Shown here piece by piece: positions 44,858 through 57,119 of a stretch of 64,000 nt of DNA. A program made the translations under genes and the position numbers. Each line of letters starts with the position of its first letter. Position 1 is the stretch's first letter. A model generated the notes under the pieces. It made no database searches, was not told where the DNA came from, and was given only the letters and a program-made list of their open reading frames with translations. The DNA is from UBA710 sp051645705 (GTDB lineage Bacteria > Bacillota_I > Bacilli_A > Mycoplasmatales > Metamycoplasmataceae), in assembly GCA_051645705.1 (NCBI GenBank), contig JBOFBU010000002.1, positions 496,001 to 560,000 of the forward strand, read 5' to 3'.

Positions 44858-45679
44858 ATGTCAATATTATTAGAAGAAATTAGAAAAAAACAAACCAAGG
44901 AAGAATATTTAAAAATAGTAATTAGTAATACAGAAAAGTTAATTGTTTTTTGTTATTATAAATATTCTAATAATATAGATGAAATTATTTTTGAAATAAG
45001 TGGAGGAACATTTGCCTATTCTTCTTCTTTTTTTGAAGAAATTCAAAAATTTCTTAATATAAAAAAAGATATATTTTTATTCGATGAAAAAACTCTAAAA
45101 TATTTAAATATTCTTTGAGAAATAATAAAAAAAATTGAAATTTTTCATGTAACTTGTTATAAAAAAATTTTAAATATAAAGGAACAAGCATTTATTCATT
45201 ATGATAAGCATTTTTCTGCTGTTTGAAGCTCTGTAAATGAAGCAAAATATTATTTACTTGAATTTGATGTAGAAAAAGGATTTCAATTTAAAGAAGAAAA
45301 ATATTTAATAGATTTTATTGATAATAAAACTTTGTCTAGTTTGTTTTATTTATATAAAAATTCAAAAAGCCTAGAAGAAAAAGAAAATAATATAAGTGCT
45401 ATTTGTAAAAAAACTGTTTTTTTATTTCAACGCAAAGATTCTCCAGATACATATGAATTAATAAAATCTAAAATAGGAGAAGAAAAAACAAAGAGTTTTT
45501 GTGGAAAAATGCATGGTTATTTCAGACATACAAATAATGATAGTTCTGGAATTGAGGCACAAGAATGACCTAAATTTGATGATAATAAAAAGAATGAAAT
45601 AATGGAAGAAATATTTATTGATTTATTATATATAATAGCTCTTTTGAGAATTAATAGATTGCTCCCAAATATTAAATAA
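44858..45679 (+). CDS. Unknown protein, convergent with KAP NTPase
   Basis: 273 residues, largely alpha-helical in composition, with Trp as TGA at 45118, 45225 and 45567. Motif-like parts: FCGKMHGYFRHTNND near 210-225 and a C-terminal helical stretch ending LLRINRLLPNIK. No membrane segment, no signal peptide, no known enzyme motif. Its promoter predicts a leaderless mRNA. It ends 17 bp from the convergent KAP NTPase gene; accessory location suggests a defence or mobile-island role, without proof. Confidence 0.65.
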
Positions 45680-45696
45680 ATTATTATTTAATTTTT

Positions 45697-47553
45697 TTAT
45701 TTATAAAATGTTTCATCAGTTCAATTATCTAAAAAAAAGGAAATAAAATTAGTATAAAAGTCTTCATATGAAGAGAAATTATTAGAATCATTTTCTTTAT
45801 TTATTTTTTCAAATTCTATTATTTTTAAATAAATAAAATTATAATTAATATCACTTAATATAATTTTTTTAGTTTTTTTAAAATTAGAGATAAATTTATC
45901 AAATTTTATAGTTAAATTTTTAATATCATTTTTGTTAAAACTTTCAAAATGAGTCATTATTTCATTTATTTTTTCTATAAAAATTTTTAGACTTCCTATT
46001 TCTAATTCCTTTAATTCCTTATTTTTTAAATGAGTTTTCTTTTCTTCCAGTAATTTAAATTCTTTTTCAGAAGTTTCAACATTATTTTTATATTTTTCAT
46101 CTATTATTAATAATTCTTCATGTATATTTTGTATTTTCAAATTAAATTCTTTTAAATCATTTTCATGCAACAAAAGATCTTTTTCTTTTATTTTAATTTT
46201 TCTTAAAATAATTTCTTTTTTATTTTCAAATTTATTATAAAATAAATTTAAATTATTATTTTTATAGTTGCTCCATTCTTTTTCTCAATTATAAGAAACG
46301 TTATGAAAATATTTATGTTTATTACCTATAACATTAATTATAAATTCATCAAAAAAATCTGTAGAAATTATTTTTTCAAGATTAAAATCACTTTTAATAA
46401 TTACTTCATTATAAAAAGGTTTAAACATCATTCAAAAATTAAATATATTTTTTGATTCTTCATATTTATTAAATTCATTTATTTCATCAAAAGAAATATT
46501 AATTTTTTTAAATTCATTTTCAAAAAATTTATTCAATAAAATTTTTATCTTTTCCTCTATTTTCACTTTTATTGATCAATTTTTATAAAATAAAAATAAA
46601 CCATGTCAATTTGATTTTTTGAATTCTTTAAGTAAATTTTCTTTTTTAATAAATCTTGAAACTTGCCTTAAAGTTAAATTTTTATTATTAAATTCTATTT
46701 GTAAAAGATCATTTAAAATTTCTATTTGCATTTCATTAAAACCTTCACTTTTTAAAAGACCTTTATAGTTTTGTGTAAATTCATAATAAGGCAATGTAAT
46801 ATATTTATCAATTTTTCATTCACCATTTTCACCATTTTTTAATTTATTTTTATTCATCGGTAAAACAAATAAAAAATTTTTATAAATTGACATTTTTTGA
46901 ATTGCTTTTATAATTTCTCAACAATCTTCTTCTAATCTTTCTATATTATCTAAAATAATTAAAATTGGTTCTTTTATAATTTCCTGCATTTTAATAATTT
47001 GTTCTTCTGTAGTCAAATTTTTTTCTTCAAATTTAGAAATTTCAATTCCAGCAAATTTATTTATTCAAGGTCTTGCTCATACATCATAAATGTTTCTTAT
47101 TATCTTTAAGGTATTTTCCTTCAATTTGCTATCTTCCTTGTCTAAAATTATTTTAAATAATTCTGATATTAAATCATCAGGAATATTATTTGCTGATGAA
47201 TATTTTCATGCATCCAGAATAATTATTCTTTTAATTTTTTTTAAATTAATAATACATTCATCATTTAACATTACATATTTAGCCATTTTTTCTATAAAGA
47301 ATGTTTTTCCTGTTCCTCATGGTGCATTTATAATTGTTAAGGGAGATTTTATGGATATATTTTCAGGTATAAAATTAACTTTAATATTATTATTAATGCT
47401 TTTTTGTTTTATTTCATCAAACTCTATTTCATTTTTTTCTAGTTCTTTTAAAAATTTAGAATAGTCTTCTTCTATTTGTTTAAAGAAATAAGAACATTGT
47501 TTTTTTAAATCGTTATCTTTAAAATCGACAATAATTTCATAATTATTTTTCAT
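45697..47553 (-). CDS. KAP-family P-loop NTPase
   Basis: 618 residues. Walker A NAPWGTGKTF at about 76-85 and Walker B PILIILDNIERL near 175-186 with the typical KAP/STAND DNIERL pattern. The C-terminal half is charged and coiled-coil-like (HEELLIIDEKYKNNVETSE and neighbouring Lys/Glu runs). KAP NTPases include PifA, which excludes phage T7, and many predicted defence proteins; no membrane helices are seen inserted here. Several TGA Trp codons. Start fixed by AAGGGGAG 5 nt upstream on the minus strand. No partner gene on the same strand. Confidence 0.75.
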
Positions 47554-47720
47554 TTTTATTCTCCCCTTATTTTAATATTGATAAATAAATATTTTTAAAT
47601 TAAAAATTTTATTATTAATATTTTATACATAAAAGTTATTAAAAACAAAATGAATTAAAATTATTAGATAAATTTTCTAAAATAAAAATACCATTTTCTT
47701 GTTTTTTCTGTAAAAAAGAA

Positions 47721-47726
47721 TATAAT
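47721..47726 (+). promoter_or_regulatory. -10 box of lipoprotein gene 47799
   Basis: TATAAT within AAAAAAGAATATAAT, a string repeated upstream of the paralogue at 49865-49876. The gene has AAGGA shortly before its ATG. The 245-bp spacer holds no other feature. Confidence 0.5.
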
Positions 47727-47798
47727 TTTTTTGTATTTATAATAAGAAAAATAATTGCTTTTATATTTATAAAAAGAAAATAGTAAAATAAGGAAAAT

Positions 47799-49772
47799 AT
47801 GAATAAAAAAACATTTTTTTTAGTTGGAGGACTTTCTACAATTGCAATCGCAGCTCCTCTTGTAGTTGTGGCTTCATGCGCTACAAGTTCTACTGGAAAT
47901 ATAAAATATTTAAATATATTAGCTAAATCAACAATTGCTTCTAGTCTTACTGAAAAAGAAGTAAATGCTAATCCAATTACTCAACAAACTTTAAATAAAG
48001 TTTTTGAGGGAATTACAAATGATAATTTTGACCAATTTAATTCTTCTTGAGATTCAACTTCTAAAAAAATTACTTTAACAGCTAAAGAAGGTTATAAATT
48101 TGGATCTGAAAAAAATCCACAAAATAAAATTATTTCTGCTGAAATTAAATTAGTAACTGATTTAAATATTTTTGTAAATCCAAAAATAAAAGAAAGCATT
48201 TTTATTTTAGGTGAAGTAGAAGGTCCTGGTAATTTATCAAAAGAAACTTTAGATAAAGCTTTTACTGGAATTACAATTGAAAATATGGCTAATTTTAATT
48301 CTATAGCTGAACCAGCAAATGGTTCTTCTAATGATTTTTTCAATATCGTATTAACAGCTAAAGAAGGTTTTGGATTTGATAGTGAAGCTGGAAATAAATT
48401 AACTTCACCAATATTTACGGTAAGAAAAAGTAACAATATAGAAATCGGAAGAACTTTAAAAATAGCAAATAATGATACTTATAAAAATCAAGTTAAAGAA
48501 ATGATGTTTGGAAAAGATAAACCTATAACTAAAGAAGCGTTTAATAATTTTATGGAATTTACTCCAGAAGAGAATCAATTAATAAGTGATTTTCAAGCAT
48601 TTATTCAAGGGAAAGTTTCCTTAACAAAAGAAGAATTAAAACAGTTTTATATAAATCCATGAATTTTTAATGATACTGTTTATTCTAATATAGATAATAA
48701 AATTTTATTTTTTGAATTAATTTCTAGTAAAGTAAATCCTATTATTAATAATAATCCAAAATTTAAAGGAATTTTTAAACAACATTCATATTTCACATCA
48801 ATTTTAATAAAAAATCCTATTAATCCAGAGGAAAAAATGGGAAGAGTTATAATAAATAATTTAAGAAATTATGATGATATTTTTGATCAAGCTACAAAAG
48901 ATATGATGTTAGTTCCATCGAATTGAAAAGAATTACCAAAACTTACTAAAAAACAAATTTTAATTAATAATAAAGAACAAAATATAATAATCCAAAATAT
49001 ACTTCTAAAAACCCCTCCATCTATACCTTTAACTAAAATTGAATTAGCATTAATGGTTTTAGGAATATCGCCTCGTTCTGGAGAATATTCATTTGTTGAT
49101 AATCCTCATGAAGATTTTACAATGTATCCTTCAATTAAAGAACCCTTCCAAGGTATTTTACCTAATTTAGTAGAATTTAAAGATCCAGCTAATCCAGTTG
49201 TTGAATTAGCTTTTTCCGGGAAACTTCGTTATGTTTTTTCATTTTCTAAAGTTGATACATTAATAACCTTAATTGAAAAAGCAAATAATCTTGAACTAAA
49301 TCTTTTACAAATTACTTTAAATGATGACGGAACAAATAAAGTTTTAACTCCTGAAGAACAAAAAGAAGTAGACAGAATAAAAGCGGAATTATTGGTAGCT
49401 AAAAAAGAAGAAAAAGACTTTGCTAATAATCCGAATAATATTGTTTCAAATATAGGGATTAATTCTATAACAGATGGTCCAATTGTTATTGGTAATTTCA
49501 ATCATTATACAATTGCCGCTCCAAATAAAGTACTTCCATTTGGAACAAGTTTAACTAATACTAGTACATCAGAAGAAGTTTTTAACGCTATTAAAAACAA
49601 TATAACAATTGATGGCAAAGCACCAACAACATCTCCAGTCGATATAGTTTGACAAGTAACTGTAGCGCCTAATGGACAAATTACTGTATTATATACTTCT
49701 AAAGATAGTTTAATTATTGGAACAACTAACCAAATAATATTTACAGTAGCAAGCGCTCCAAATACTCCTTAA
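47799..49772 (+). CDS. Lipoprotein with two Mvsp-like modules and unique C-terminal domain, copy 1
   Basis: 657 residues. Signal peptide MNKKTFFLVGGLSTIAIAAP, lipobox VVASC. Residues about 30-215 are two modules (TLNKVFEGITNDNF with NSSW; TLDKAFTGITIENM). The remaining ~440 residues are not repetitive: a helical part (KEMMFGKDKPITKEAFNNF) and a segment GISPRSGEYSFVDNPHEDF, then a module-like C-terminus ending ASAPNTP. The copy at 49956 matches along the whole length, so the pair arose by tandem duplication. Strong RBS, own promoter. Confidence 0.85.
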
Positions 49773-49790
49773 TTATTCATAAATATATCC

Positions 49791-49855
49791 AAAAAATATT
49801 GTTAGATTAAAGCAACTTTAAGTCTTTAAAAACAATATTTTTTATTTTTTTTATT
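49791..49855 (+). terminator. Terminator after lipoprotein copy 1
   Basis: Perfect 13-bp stem AAAAAATATTGTT (49791-49803) with AACAATATTTTTT (49831-49843), a 27-nt loop that can itself fold (ATTAAAG with CTTTAAG), then a T-rich run. Confidence 0.7.
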
Positions 49856-49870
49856 TTTAATAAAAAAGAA

Positions 49871-49876
49871 TATAAT
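49871..49876 (+). promoter_or_regulatory. -10 box of lipoprotein gene 49956
   Basis: TATAAT in the same AAAAAAGAATATAAT context as 47721, showing that the promoter was duplicated with the gene. AAGGA lies just upstream of the ATG. Confidence 0.5.
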
Positions 49877-49955
49877 ATTTTTAATATTTATAAAGAAATA
49901 AAATTTTTTTAGCTTTATATTTATGAAATTAAAAAATAATTAAATAAGGAAAAAT

Positions 49956-51902
49956 ATGAATAAAAAAACACTATTTTTAATAGGAGGAGTTTCTACAATT
50001 GCAATTCCTCTTATAGCGGTCACTTCCTGTGCTGCAGATAATACAAAATATATAAATATATTACCTAAATCAGCAATTACATTAAGTATTATTGAAAAAG
50101 AAATAAATGCTAATCCTATTGCTCAGACAACTTTAAATAAAGTTTTTGATGGGATTAATAATGAAACATTTGATCAAGTTAATTCAGCTTGAGATCCAGT
50201 AACCAAAACAATTACTTTAACAGCTAAAGAAGGATATAAATTTGGAACTGCAAAAGAACCGCAAAATACAGTCGTTTCAGCTGAAATAAAACTAGCAACT
50301 GCTTTAGATGTTGCTATAAATCCAAAAATAAATGAAAGTGTTTTTATTTTAGGAGAAGTAGAATGACCGGGTAATTTATCAAAAGAAACTTTAGATAAAG
50401 CTTTTACTGGAATAACAGCTGAAAATATGACTCATTTTGATTCTAGTGCAGAACTAACGGAAAATAATAATTGTCTTATTATTTTAACAGCTAAACCTGG
50501 TTATGGTTTTGATAGTGAAACTGGAAGTAAAATGATCTCATCAGTATTTCCTGTAAGAAAAAGTAATGATTTAGAAATAGGAAGAACATTAAAAATAGCA
50601 AATAATGATGCTTATAAAAATCAAGTTAAAGAAATGATTTTTGGAAAAGACAAGCCTATAACTAAAGAAGCAATTAATAATTTTATTAAATTTACTCCAG
50701 AAGAACAACAACAAATAAATGAATTTGAAGCATTTATTAAAGGAAAAGTTTCAATAACAAAAGAAGAATTAAAACAATTTTATTTTAATCCTCGTAGTGG
50801 TTCAATCTTTGAACCTGATTATTATATTAATACAGATAATTCAATTTTATTTAACGAATTTATTTCAAAGAAAATGAATGATATTATTAATAGTAATCCA
50901 AAATTCAAAGGCATTTTTAAAGAACATTTACGTTTCACATCAATTTTATTAAAAAATCCAATTAATCCAAATGAAATATTAGGAAGGGTTATGTTATCTT
51001 GAAATGATTATAATATGATTTTTGATCAACCTACAAAAGATATGATGTTAATTCAATCAAATTGAAAGGAAGCACCAAAACTTACTAAAAAAGAAATTTT
51101 AATTAATAATACACAAGAAAGATTTAAATCGCTTAGTATGAGTCGAAAAAACCCCTTCCTTATAACTTCAAGTAAATATGAATTAGCAACAATGGTTTTA
51201 GGAATATCACCACGTTCAGGTGAATATGCATTTGTTGATGATTCTACAGAAGGGTTTACAATGTTTCCTTCGATTAAGGGAATTTTTACAGATGTAGTTG
51301 AATTTAAAGATCCAGTCAATCCTATTGTAGAATTTTCTTTTTCAGGAAGACTTTATCACGTATTTTCACTTTCTAAAATTGATCAATTAATAAGTTTGAT
51401 GGAAAAAGAAATGAATCTTAAAATTAAACTTTGACAAATTACCTGAAACGATGATGGAACAGATAAAGTTTTAACTCCTGAAGAGCAAAAAGAAGTAGAT
51501 AAAATAAAACAGGAATTATTAAAAGCCACAGAAGAAGTATCAAAATTTTCTTATGACCCTAATAATGATGTTTCAAATGTAGGAATTAATTCAATAACAG
51601 ATGGACCAATTGTAATTGGTAAAATTAATCATTATACAGTAGCAACTTCTACTACAGGAACAGTATTGCCATTTGGAACAAGTTTAACTAATACTAGTAC
51701 ATCATCAGAAATTTTTGAGGCTATTAAAAATAATATTACAATTGATGGTCAAGTTCCAACAACTTCTCCAGGCGATATAGTTTGAACAGCAACTATTGAT
51801 GCAACTGGAAAAATTACAGTAGAATATACTTCAAAAAATAGTGTATTTGTAGATACTAATAAAATAATATTTACAGTAGGTAATGCTCCTACTACTCCTT
51901 AA
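49956..51902 (+). CDS. Lipoprotein with two Mvsp-like modules and unique C-terminal domain, copy 2
   Basis: 648 residues. Lipobox IAVTSC; same layout as the copy upstream, including KEMIFGKDKPITKEAINNF, GISPRSGEYAFVDDSTE and the C-terminal NAPTTP. Differences cluster in the middle and in short indels, consistent with divergence under surface selection (inference). Trp codons at 50190, 50364, 50999 and others are TGA. No clear terminator after it. Function unknown; surface-exposed lipoprotein by signal. Confidence 0.85.
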
Positions 51903-52041
51903 TATTAGAAAAATTAAATTATTTTTTTACTTGATTAATATCATTAATGTTTTTATTAAAATTAAATTTTAATTAAAGATCTAAAAAATAAAAATAAATA
52001 TAGAAATGTTTTTATGGAAATTTTAAATAAACACTATAAAC

Positions 52042-52236
52042 ATGACATTATTTAAAGAAATTGAAGAAAGTTATCAAAATATCATTACAAATTATTTGAA
52101 AGAAAAAGAAAACGTAATAATTTTTGCAATAGCAAAAAATAATTTACAAAAAAATATTAATAATATAAAGGGAATTGATGAATTTAAAAATATTTTTTCA
52201 GAAATAATAATTAATGAAATTTTAGATAACAAATAA
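52042..52236 (+). CDS. Small open frame of 64 codons, uncertain
   Basis: Encodes a Lys/Asn/Ile-rich, probably helical peptide (FKEIEESYQNIITNYLKEKE). No RBS or convincing promoter; its end overlaps the 3' end of the minus-strand DUF3883 gene by 26 bp. It fills an otherwise empty spacer, so it may be a real small gene or a remnant. Confidence 0.35.
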   Translation: MTLFKEIEESYQNIITNYLKEKENVIIFAIAKNNLQKNINNIKGIDEFKNIFSEIIINEILDNK

Positions 52237-53215
52237 AATTATTAGGAGTTATAACAATTTTATTTTCTTTATAGTTAAATCCAGTTTCATTTAGATCAAT
52301 TTCTATTTTTGGAGAATTTAAAATAATTAAATTGGGAGAGTAAATATTATTTGTATCAAACATTTTAATGTTAGATACAAAATATAATAAGTAATCTTCT
52401 TTATATTCTTTATAAAATTCATATTCTTGTCTTGAGATATAAAAACGATTTAAATTACTACTAGTTGTAGATTTAACTTCAATATACTTTACTTTATTTT
52501 CAATAATGATTTCGAAATCATGATTTTCATATTTATTCATTTGAGAAACTCATTTAACATTTTCCTGACCATAATGTTTAATTAAATTATTGTATACTAG
52601 TTGTTCGCCACAACTTCCTATTTCTTCTAATAAGTCTTTATTAATTGGTTTTTCATTATTTTGACTAATTGAAGTATATTCTTTTATAGTACTTTTCAAA
52701 TTTTTTGAATCTAAAATATTTAATTCTTTATTATTTAATATATTTTTAAGTTCTTGCTTAATTTTTTCAGGAGAATTAATTAATAAAGAAGAATAATATG
52801 TATTTCATTCATTGATCACATCTTCGTACTTAATTTTTTCCATATTTTTTAAAGTTATATTAATATAATCATCTAAAGCAAGTTTGATATCATCTGAGGT
52901 ATATTTTTTTAATTTATCTTTTTTTGTTTTGTTTTTTATACCAAATTTTAATAATTGTCTTAAGGAACCAATATCCATATCATTAGATTTTTTATTTCTT
53001 CTTTTTTTATTATTAATAAGTTTTGTTAAACTTAGATAATATTCATTTATATTACCATTTTCATTATTCATTAAAAAGTAATCCATCATCATTTCAGAAT
53101 AAAAAGAAGCATCAATCCCGCATCTAGTTTTATCTCAATTATCATCTTTAAAATAAGCCTCACGTCTTTTAAAAGATTCTTGAAATATTTCTATTATTTC
53201 ATCATTTCTATTCAT
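52211..53215 (-). CDS. DUF3883-type nuclease-like protein
   Basis: 334 residues. C-terminal domain (from about 190): IGSCGEQLVYNNLIKHYGQ, then HDFEIIIENKVKYIEVKST, whose D...ExK pattern is the PD-(D/E)xK nuclease core, and FYISRQEYEFYKEYKEDY. This matches DUF3883/NERD-like domains found in many defence islands. The N-terminal half is Lys/Asn-rich and unrecognised. It diverges from the MORC operon across 161 bp and is a candidate component of that system. ATG at 53215; a -10 box 7 nt upstream predicts a leaderless mRNA. Confidence 0.75.
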
Positions 53216-53222
53216 AATAATC

Positions 53223-53370
53223 AGTATAACAGATATACTTAAAATAAAAAATTAAATTATTTTAAAGGAAAAATATCTCTTTTTATTTTCATTAATTTGT
53301 GTATTTGAAAAAATAATATAAAATTATATTTAAACAAATTTATATTTAAAATATAATCAAATTTGAAAAG
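53223..53370. promoter_or_regulatory. Divergent promoters between DUF3883 gene and MORC operon
   Basis: Minus-strand TATACT at 53223-53228 serves the left gene; plus-strand TATAAT at 53352-53357 with GAAAAGGGA shortly before the ATG at 53377 serves the right operon. Confidence 0.5.
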
Positions 53371-53376
53371 GGACTT

Positions 53377-54975
53377 ATGAAACAAATAGATATTACTCCT
53401 AGTATAGGTATTTATGCTGATTTTAAAGCACATAATTATACTATTAAATCTGCAACAGCTGAACTAATAGATAATTCTACTTCTTCATTAATAAAAAACT
53501 TTAAAAAATTATCTTTAAATCCAAATTATGTACCTATGATAAATATTATTTTACAAGATAATGAATCTATTAAAAATAGAAAATTTATAGTTTCTGATAA
53601 TGCATTTGGAGTTGAAGATTTTGATAGAATTTTAAAATTAAAACCACCTACAAATCCTGAAGGCAGAAACGAATATGGAAGAGGTCTTAAAACATCTGGT
53701 TTTTGATTTGGAAAAAAAATTTCTGTTTTCACAAAACAATTTGATACTAAAAAAGCATTTGAACTTAATTTTGATTTAGAAAAAGTTGATGAAAATAATA
53801 CTGTAATTGATCTTGTTGAACTTACTGATGATGAATGAAAAAAAAATTCTACTTTTGATTTTGGAACAACAATTGAATTTTCAAAATTATATAGATCTCC
53901 TAGAAAATCAGACTGAGAAACTTGAAAAAATGAATTAGCATTTAATTATTCAAACGATGTTAAAGAAAAAAAATTAGAAATTAGATTAATAAGAATTTTC
54001 AATAATAAACTTTATGACATGAGTCTAGAAAATAAAGATGGAGTGGAAATAAAAAATTTTAGTGAAGCAAAACCGCTGCAATATAAACACCAAAAATATT
54101 ATATTGATCCCGAACTAGGAGAACTGTCCAAAAAAATAGATTTTGAATTTGAATCAGAATTAGTACCAGATAAAAAATTAAAAGTAAAAGGCGAAATTGG
54201 AATTATGGAAAAAGGTTCTAGATCGCTTGCTGGACTAGTTTTATATAGAAATGGAAGAGTTATTATAGGCGGTTTAAATTGTAATTATAGACCTAAAAAA
54301 ATATTTGGTGATTCTGGCTCTTTTCAATTTCAAAGATTATATGGAGAATTAGAATTAATAAATTTTCCTATTGATCAAACTAAAAGTAGATTTTCATGAG
54401 ATGGTGGAATTGAGGAAAAATTTATAGATTATATATATGAGGAATTTAGATCAGATATTAATCTTATAAAAAAATCTAAAACTATAAAACTAAAAAATGA
54501 TAATAAATTTCAAGATAATGTTAATAATGAAGAAATAAGGCAAACATTACAGGAAAAACTTAATGATTCATTCTATAAATCTAGAGTATCTAATTTAGTT
54601 GGTTCAGAATACATCAATATTAATAAATTTGTCCCTTCTCCAAAACTTATAGAAATTTATAAGGACGAATATAAAGATAGTTATTATAAATTTAATTTAT
54701 ATTATGAAAATATCAAAAATAGTGATTGATTATCGATAGAAAAAAATAAAAAGGAGAAAGACAGCTTTAATATATATCTTGATTGGCAAAATATTTTTTT
54801 TTCGCCTTTTAATAATAGTACAGATGCTATTATTATTACGATTTCACAATTTTGTATTTATATGGCAATTGCTGAAGTAAAACATAATTTTTGTATAAGA
54901 CCATACGATTTTAGAACAATTATAAATAAATTAATTGATGGAAAATCAATTAAAAAAAATAAAGAAGGTAAATAA
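53377..54975 (+). CDS. MORC-like GHKL ATPase
   Basis: 532 residues. The N-terminal GHKL ATPase fold shows the N-box ATAELIDNSTSS (Glu and Asn for ATP and Mg), the G1 motif SDNAFGVEDFDRIL and the G2 motif EYGRGLKTSGFWFGK. A transducer-like S5 region (ETWKNELAF, GLVLYRNGRVIIGG) follows, as in MORC proteins rather than histidine kinases. Such MORC ATPases in bacteria were found with Z1 proteins and methyltransferases as predicted restriction systems (Iyer, Abhiman and Aravind). Here the same partners follow directly; the next start lies 1 bp after this stop. Confidence 0.85.
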
Positions 54976-54976
54976 T

Positions 54977-57112
54977 ATGTTTGAAAAGTTATTTAAAAAT
55001 AAAGAACAAAATTATATAAAAAATTTTAAAAGAAACTGTATAGAAATTACTAATAATAAAAACACATTTGATGTTCTTATAGAAAAGTCAAAAAATATTA
55101 TATCTGATTTAAATCCGGAAAATAAAAATGAAAGAAATGCTCTTTTATATGGTCAAGTACAATCTGGAAAAACCTTAAATTTTTTAGCTTTTATTTGCCA
55201 AGCTTTTCAAGAAGATTTTAATTTAACAATAGTTTTTACTGGATTAGACAATTTATTAAAAAACCAAACATTAGATAGAATTAAGGACTCATTTGGACTT
55301 AATGAAAATGGAGATTATTCTGAAATATGTATATTTGATATCAAAAATATAATTTCTGATTCTGATTCAGGTATAAGAAAATTAGGTGAAATTTTGAAAA
55401 AAAATAAGAAAGTAATAATTGTTTCAATTAAAAATAAATCAGTTTTTGATTCTCTTGAAATATTACAAGAAAAATTACTTAATAAATATAAAGTTTTAAT
55501 AATTGATGATGAGGCAGATATAGCAACATATTCAATAAATAGAAAAGAAGAAAAATCTATTACTCATTTAAGACTTGAACAATTAGTTTTTAACTTTGAT
55601 AGAGCAATATATTTGTGTATAACAGCAACGCCATATGCTATTTTTTTTACAAAAGAATTTGACAAATTGATTCCATATAAAGCATATATTATTGAACCCG
55701 GATTAAACTATATTGGCTTTGATTTTTTTGTTAAAAATAAAGAAAAAAATTTATTTTTGATTAAAAATAAAGAGTTAGATAAGTATTCGAAAACATCAGA
55801 AATTACTGAACACGTTTTAAGATTTTTGTTAATTTCATGTGAAATGTTAGAATTTAGAAATAAAGAAAAATTAGAAGAAATTCAACAAACATCAATGTTG
55901 TGTCATTTTAATGTTAGACAAGATTCTCATGAAAAAGTAAAAATAGAAATTTCAGAATTTATTAATAATTTAAATGATATTTTAATAGAAGAAAAGAAAA
56001 ATGATATATCTTTTGAAAAAAATTTAAAGTTAATCAAAAAAATTATTTTAGAATGTAATTTAATTAATTGTATCAATTCATTTAATGAAAATAACATAAA
56101 ATTTCTAATAGACTTTAATACTCATGTTCTATCCCAAGTTAATATTAAAGTTATTAATAATAAAACTAAAAATGATGATATAAAAGATATAAATAGATTC
56201 AATATTTATATAGGTAGTAAAATGCTTGAACGTGGAATAACAATTAAAAATCTTTTATATACTATTTTTACTAATAGAAATAAAAGCATTTCAACCATTG
56301 ATACAACATTGCAAAGAGCAAGGTGATTTGGTTATAGAGAAGAAATTGCTAGTTGAATGAGAATTTATTTAAAAGAAGAGTTATATGATGATTTTATAAA
56401 TATTTATGAAGTTGATAATGAACTTAGAAATAAAATTTCAGATAGTCAAATAAATAAACAAAAATTTGCTTCAATTTCTAAAACTCTAAAAAAAGTTTCT
56501 GAAAAATTAATACCAACAAACAAAGTACCAATAATAACTGATAATATTAAAAATAAGAAATTAAAATTTTATAATGATCCTTGAAACTATAATGATGAAG
56601 AATTAATTTCGGTAAAAGATAAAATTCTTGATTCTAATGAAAGTATTGCTATAGGTAAAAAAATATTTAAATGTATTAATTATAATGATTTTAAAACTAT
56701 GAAAGAAGAACTAAATATTATTTCTGATGATGATTTTTTATCATATTTTGGAGAAGATGCGGGATATTATTCTGAATACATTTTAAAATATTTAATGAAG
56801 AAGAAAATAATAATTGCATTAATGGAAGAAAATGGAAAACCAAGAAGAAGAAGTATTAAAAATAATTCTTTTACACTTTCTCAAGGGCGTTCTGAAGATA
56901 ATGGTATAACTTATATTGGAGATGATTATTGATATAATGATCCTAATATCGGTTCAGAATATTTTATTTTTCAATTACATAATATAGAATTTGAAAAAGA
57001 TAAGGAATTTAAATTTAATAAATTAATTTTTTCTATGTTATTAAATGATTCTTTAAAGAAAGAGATAAATTCAGGTAAAGAATCTGAATGAATTGCTAAA
57101 GAAATGAGATAA
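54977..57112 (+). CDS. Z1-domain P-loop ATPase of MORC-type restriction system
   Basis: 711 residues. Walker A YGQVQSGKT at 58-66, Walker B VLIIDDEADI near 180, CITATPYAIFF (helicase-like motif III/TAT) and the Z1 signature: SKMLERGITIKNLLYTIF followed by TTLQRARWFGYRE. Superfamily II-like ATPase, presumed DNA translocase or remodeller. I place the start at ATG 54977; an upstream in-frame start at 54935 would overlap the MORC gene without RBS support. Stop at 57110-57112, 7 bp before the methyltransferase. Trp codons in ARWFGYRE and elsewhere are TGA. Confidence 0.85.
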
Positions 57113-57119
57113 TTAAAAA

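Noticed and set aside
47090..47464. 124-codon plus-strand frame
   Set aside because: Antisense to the KAP NTPase Walker A region.
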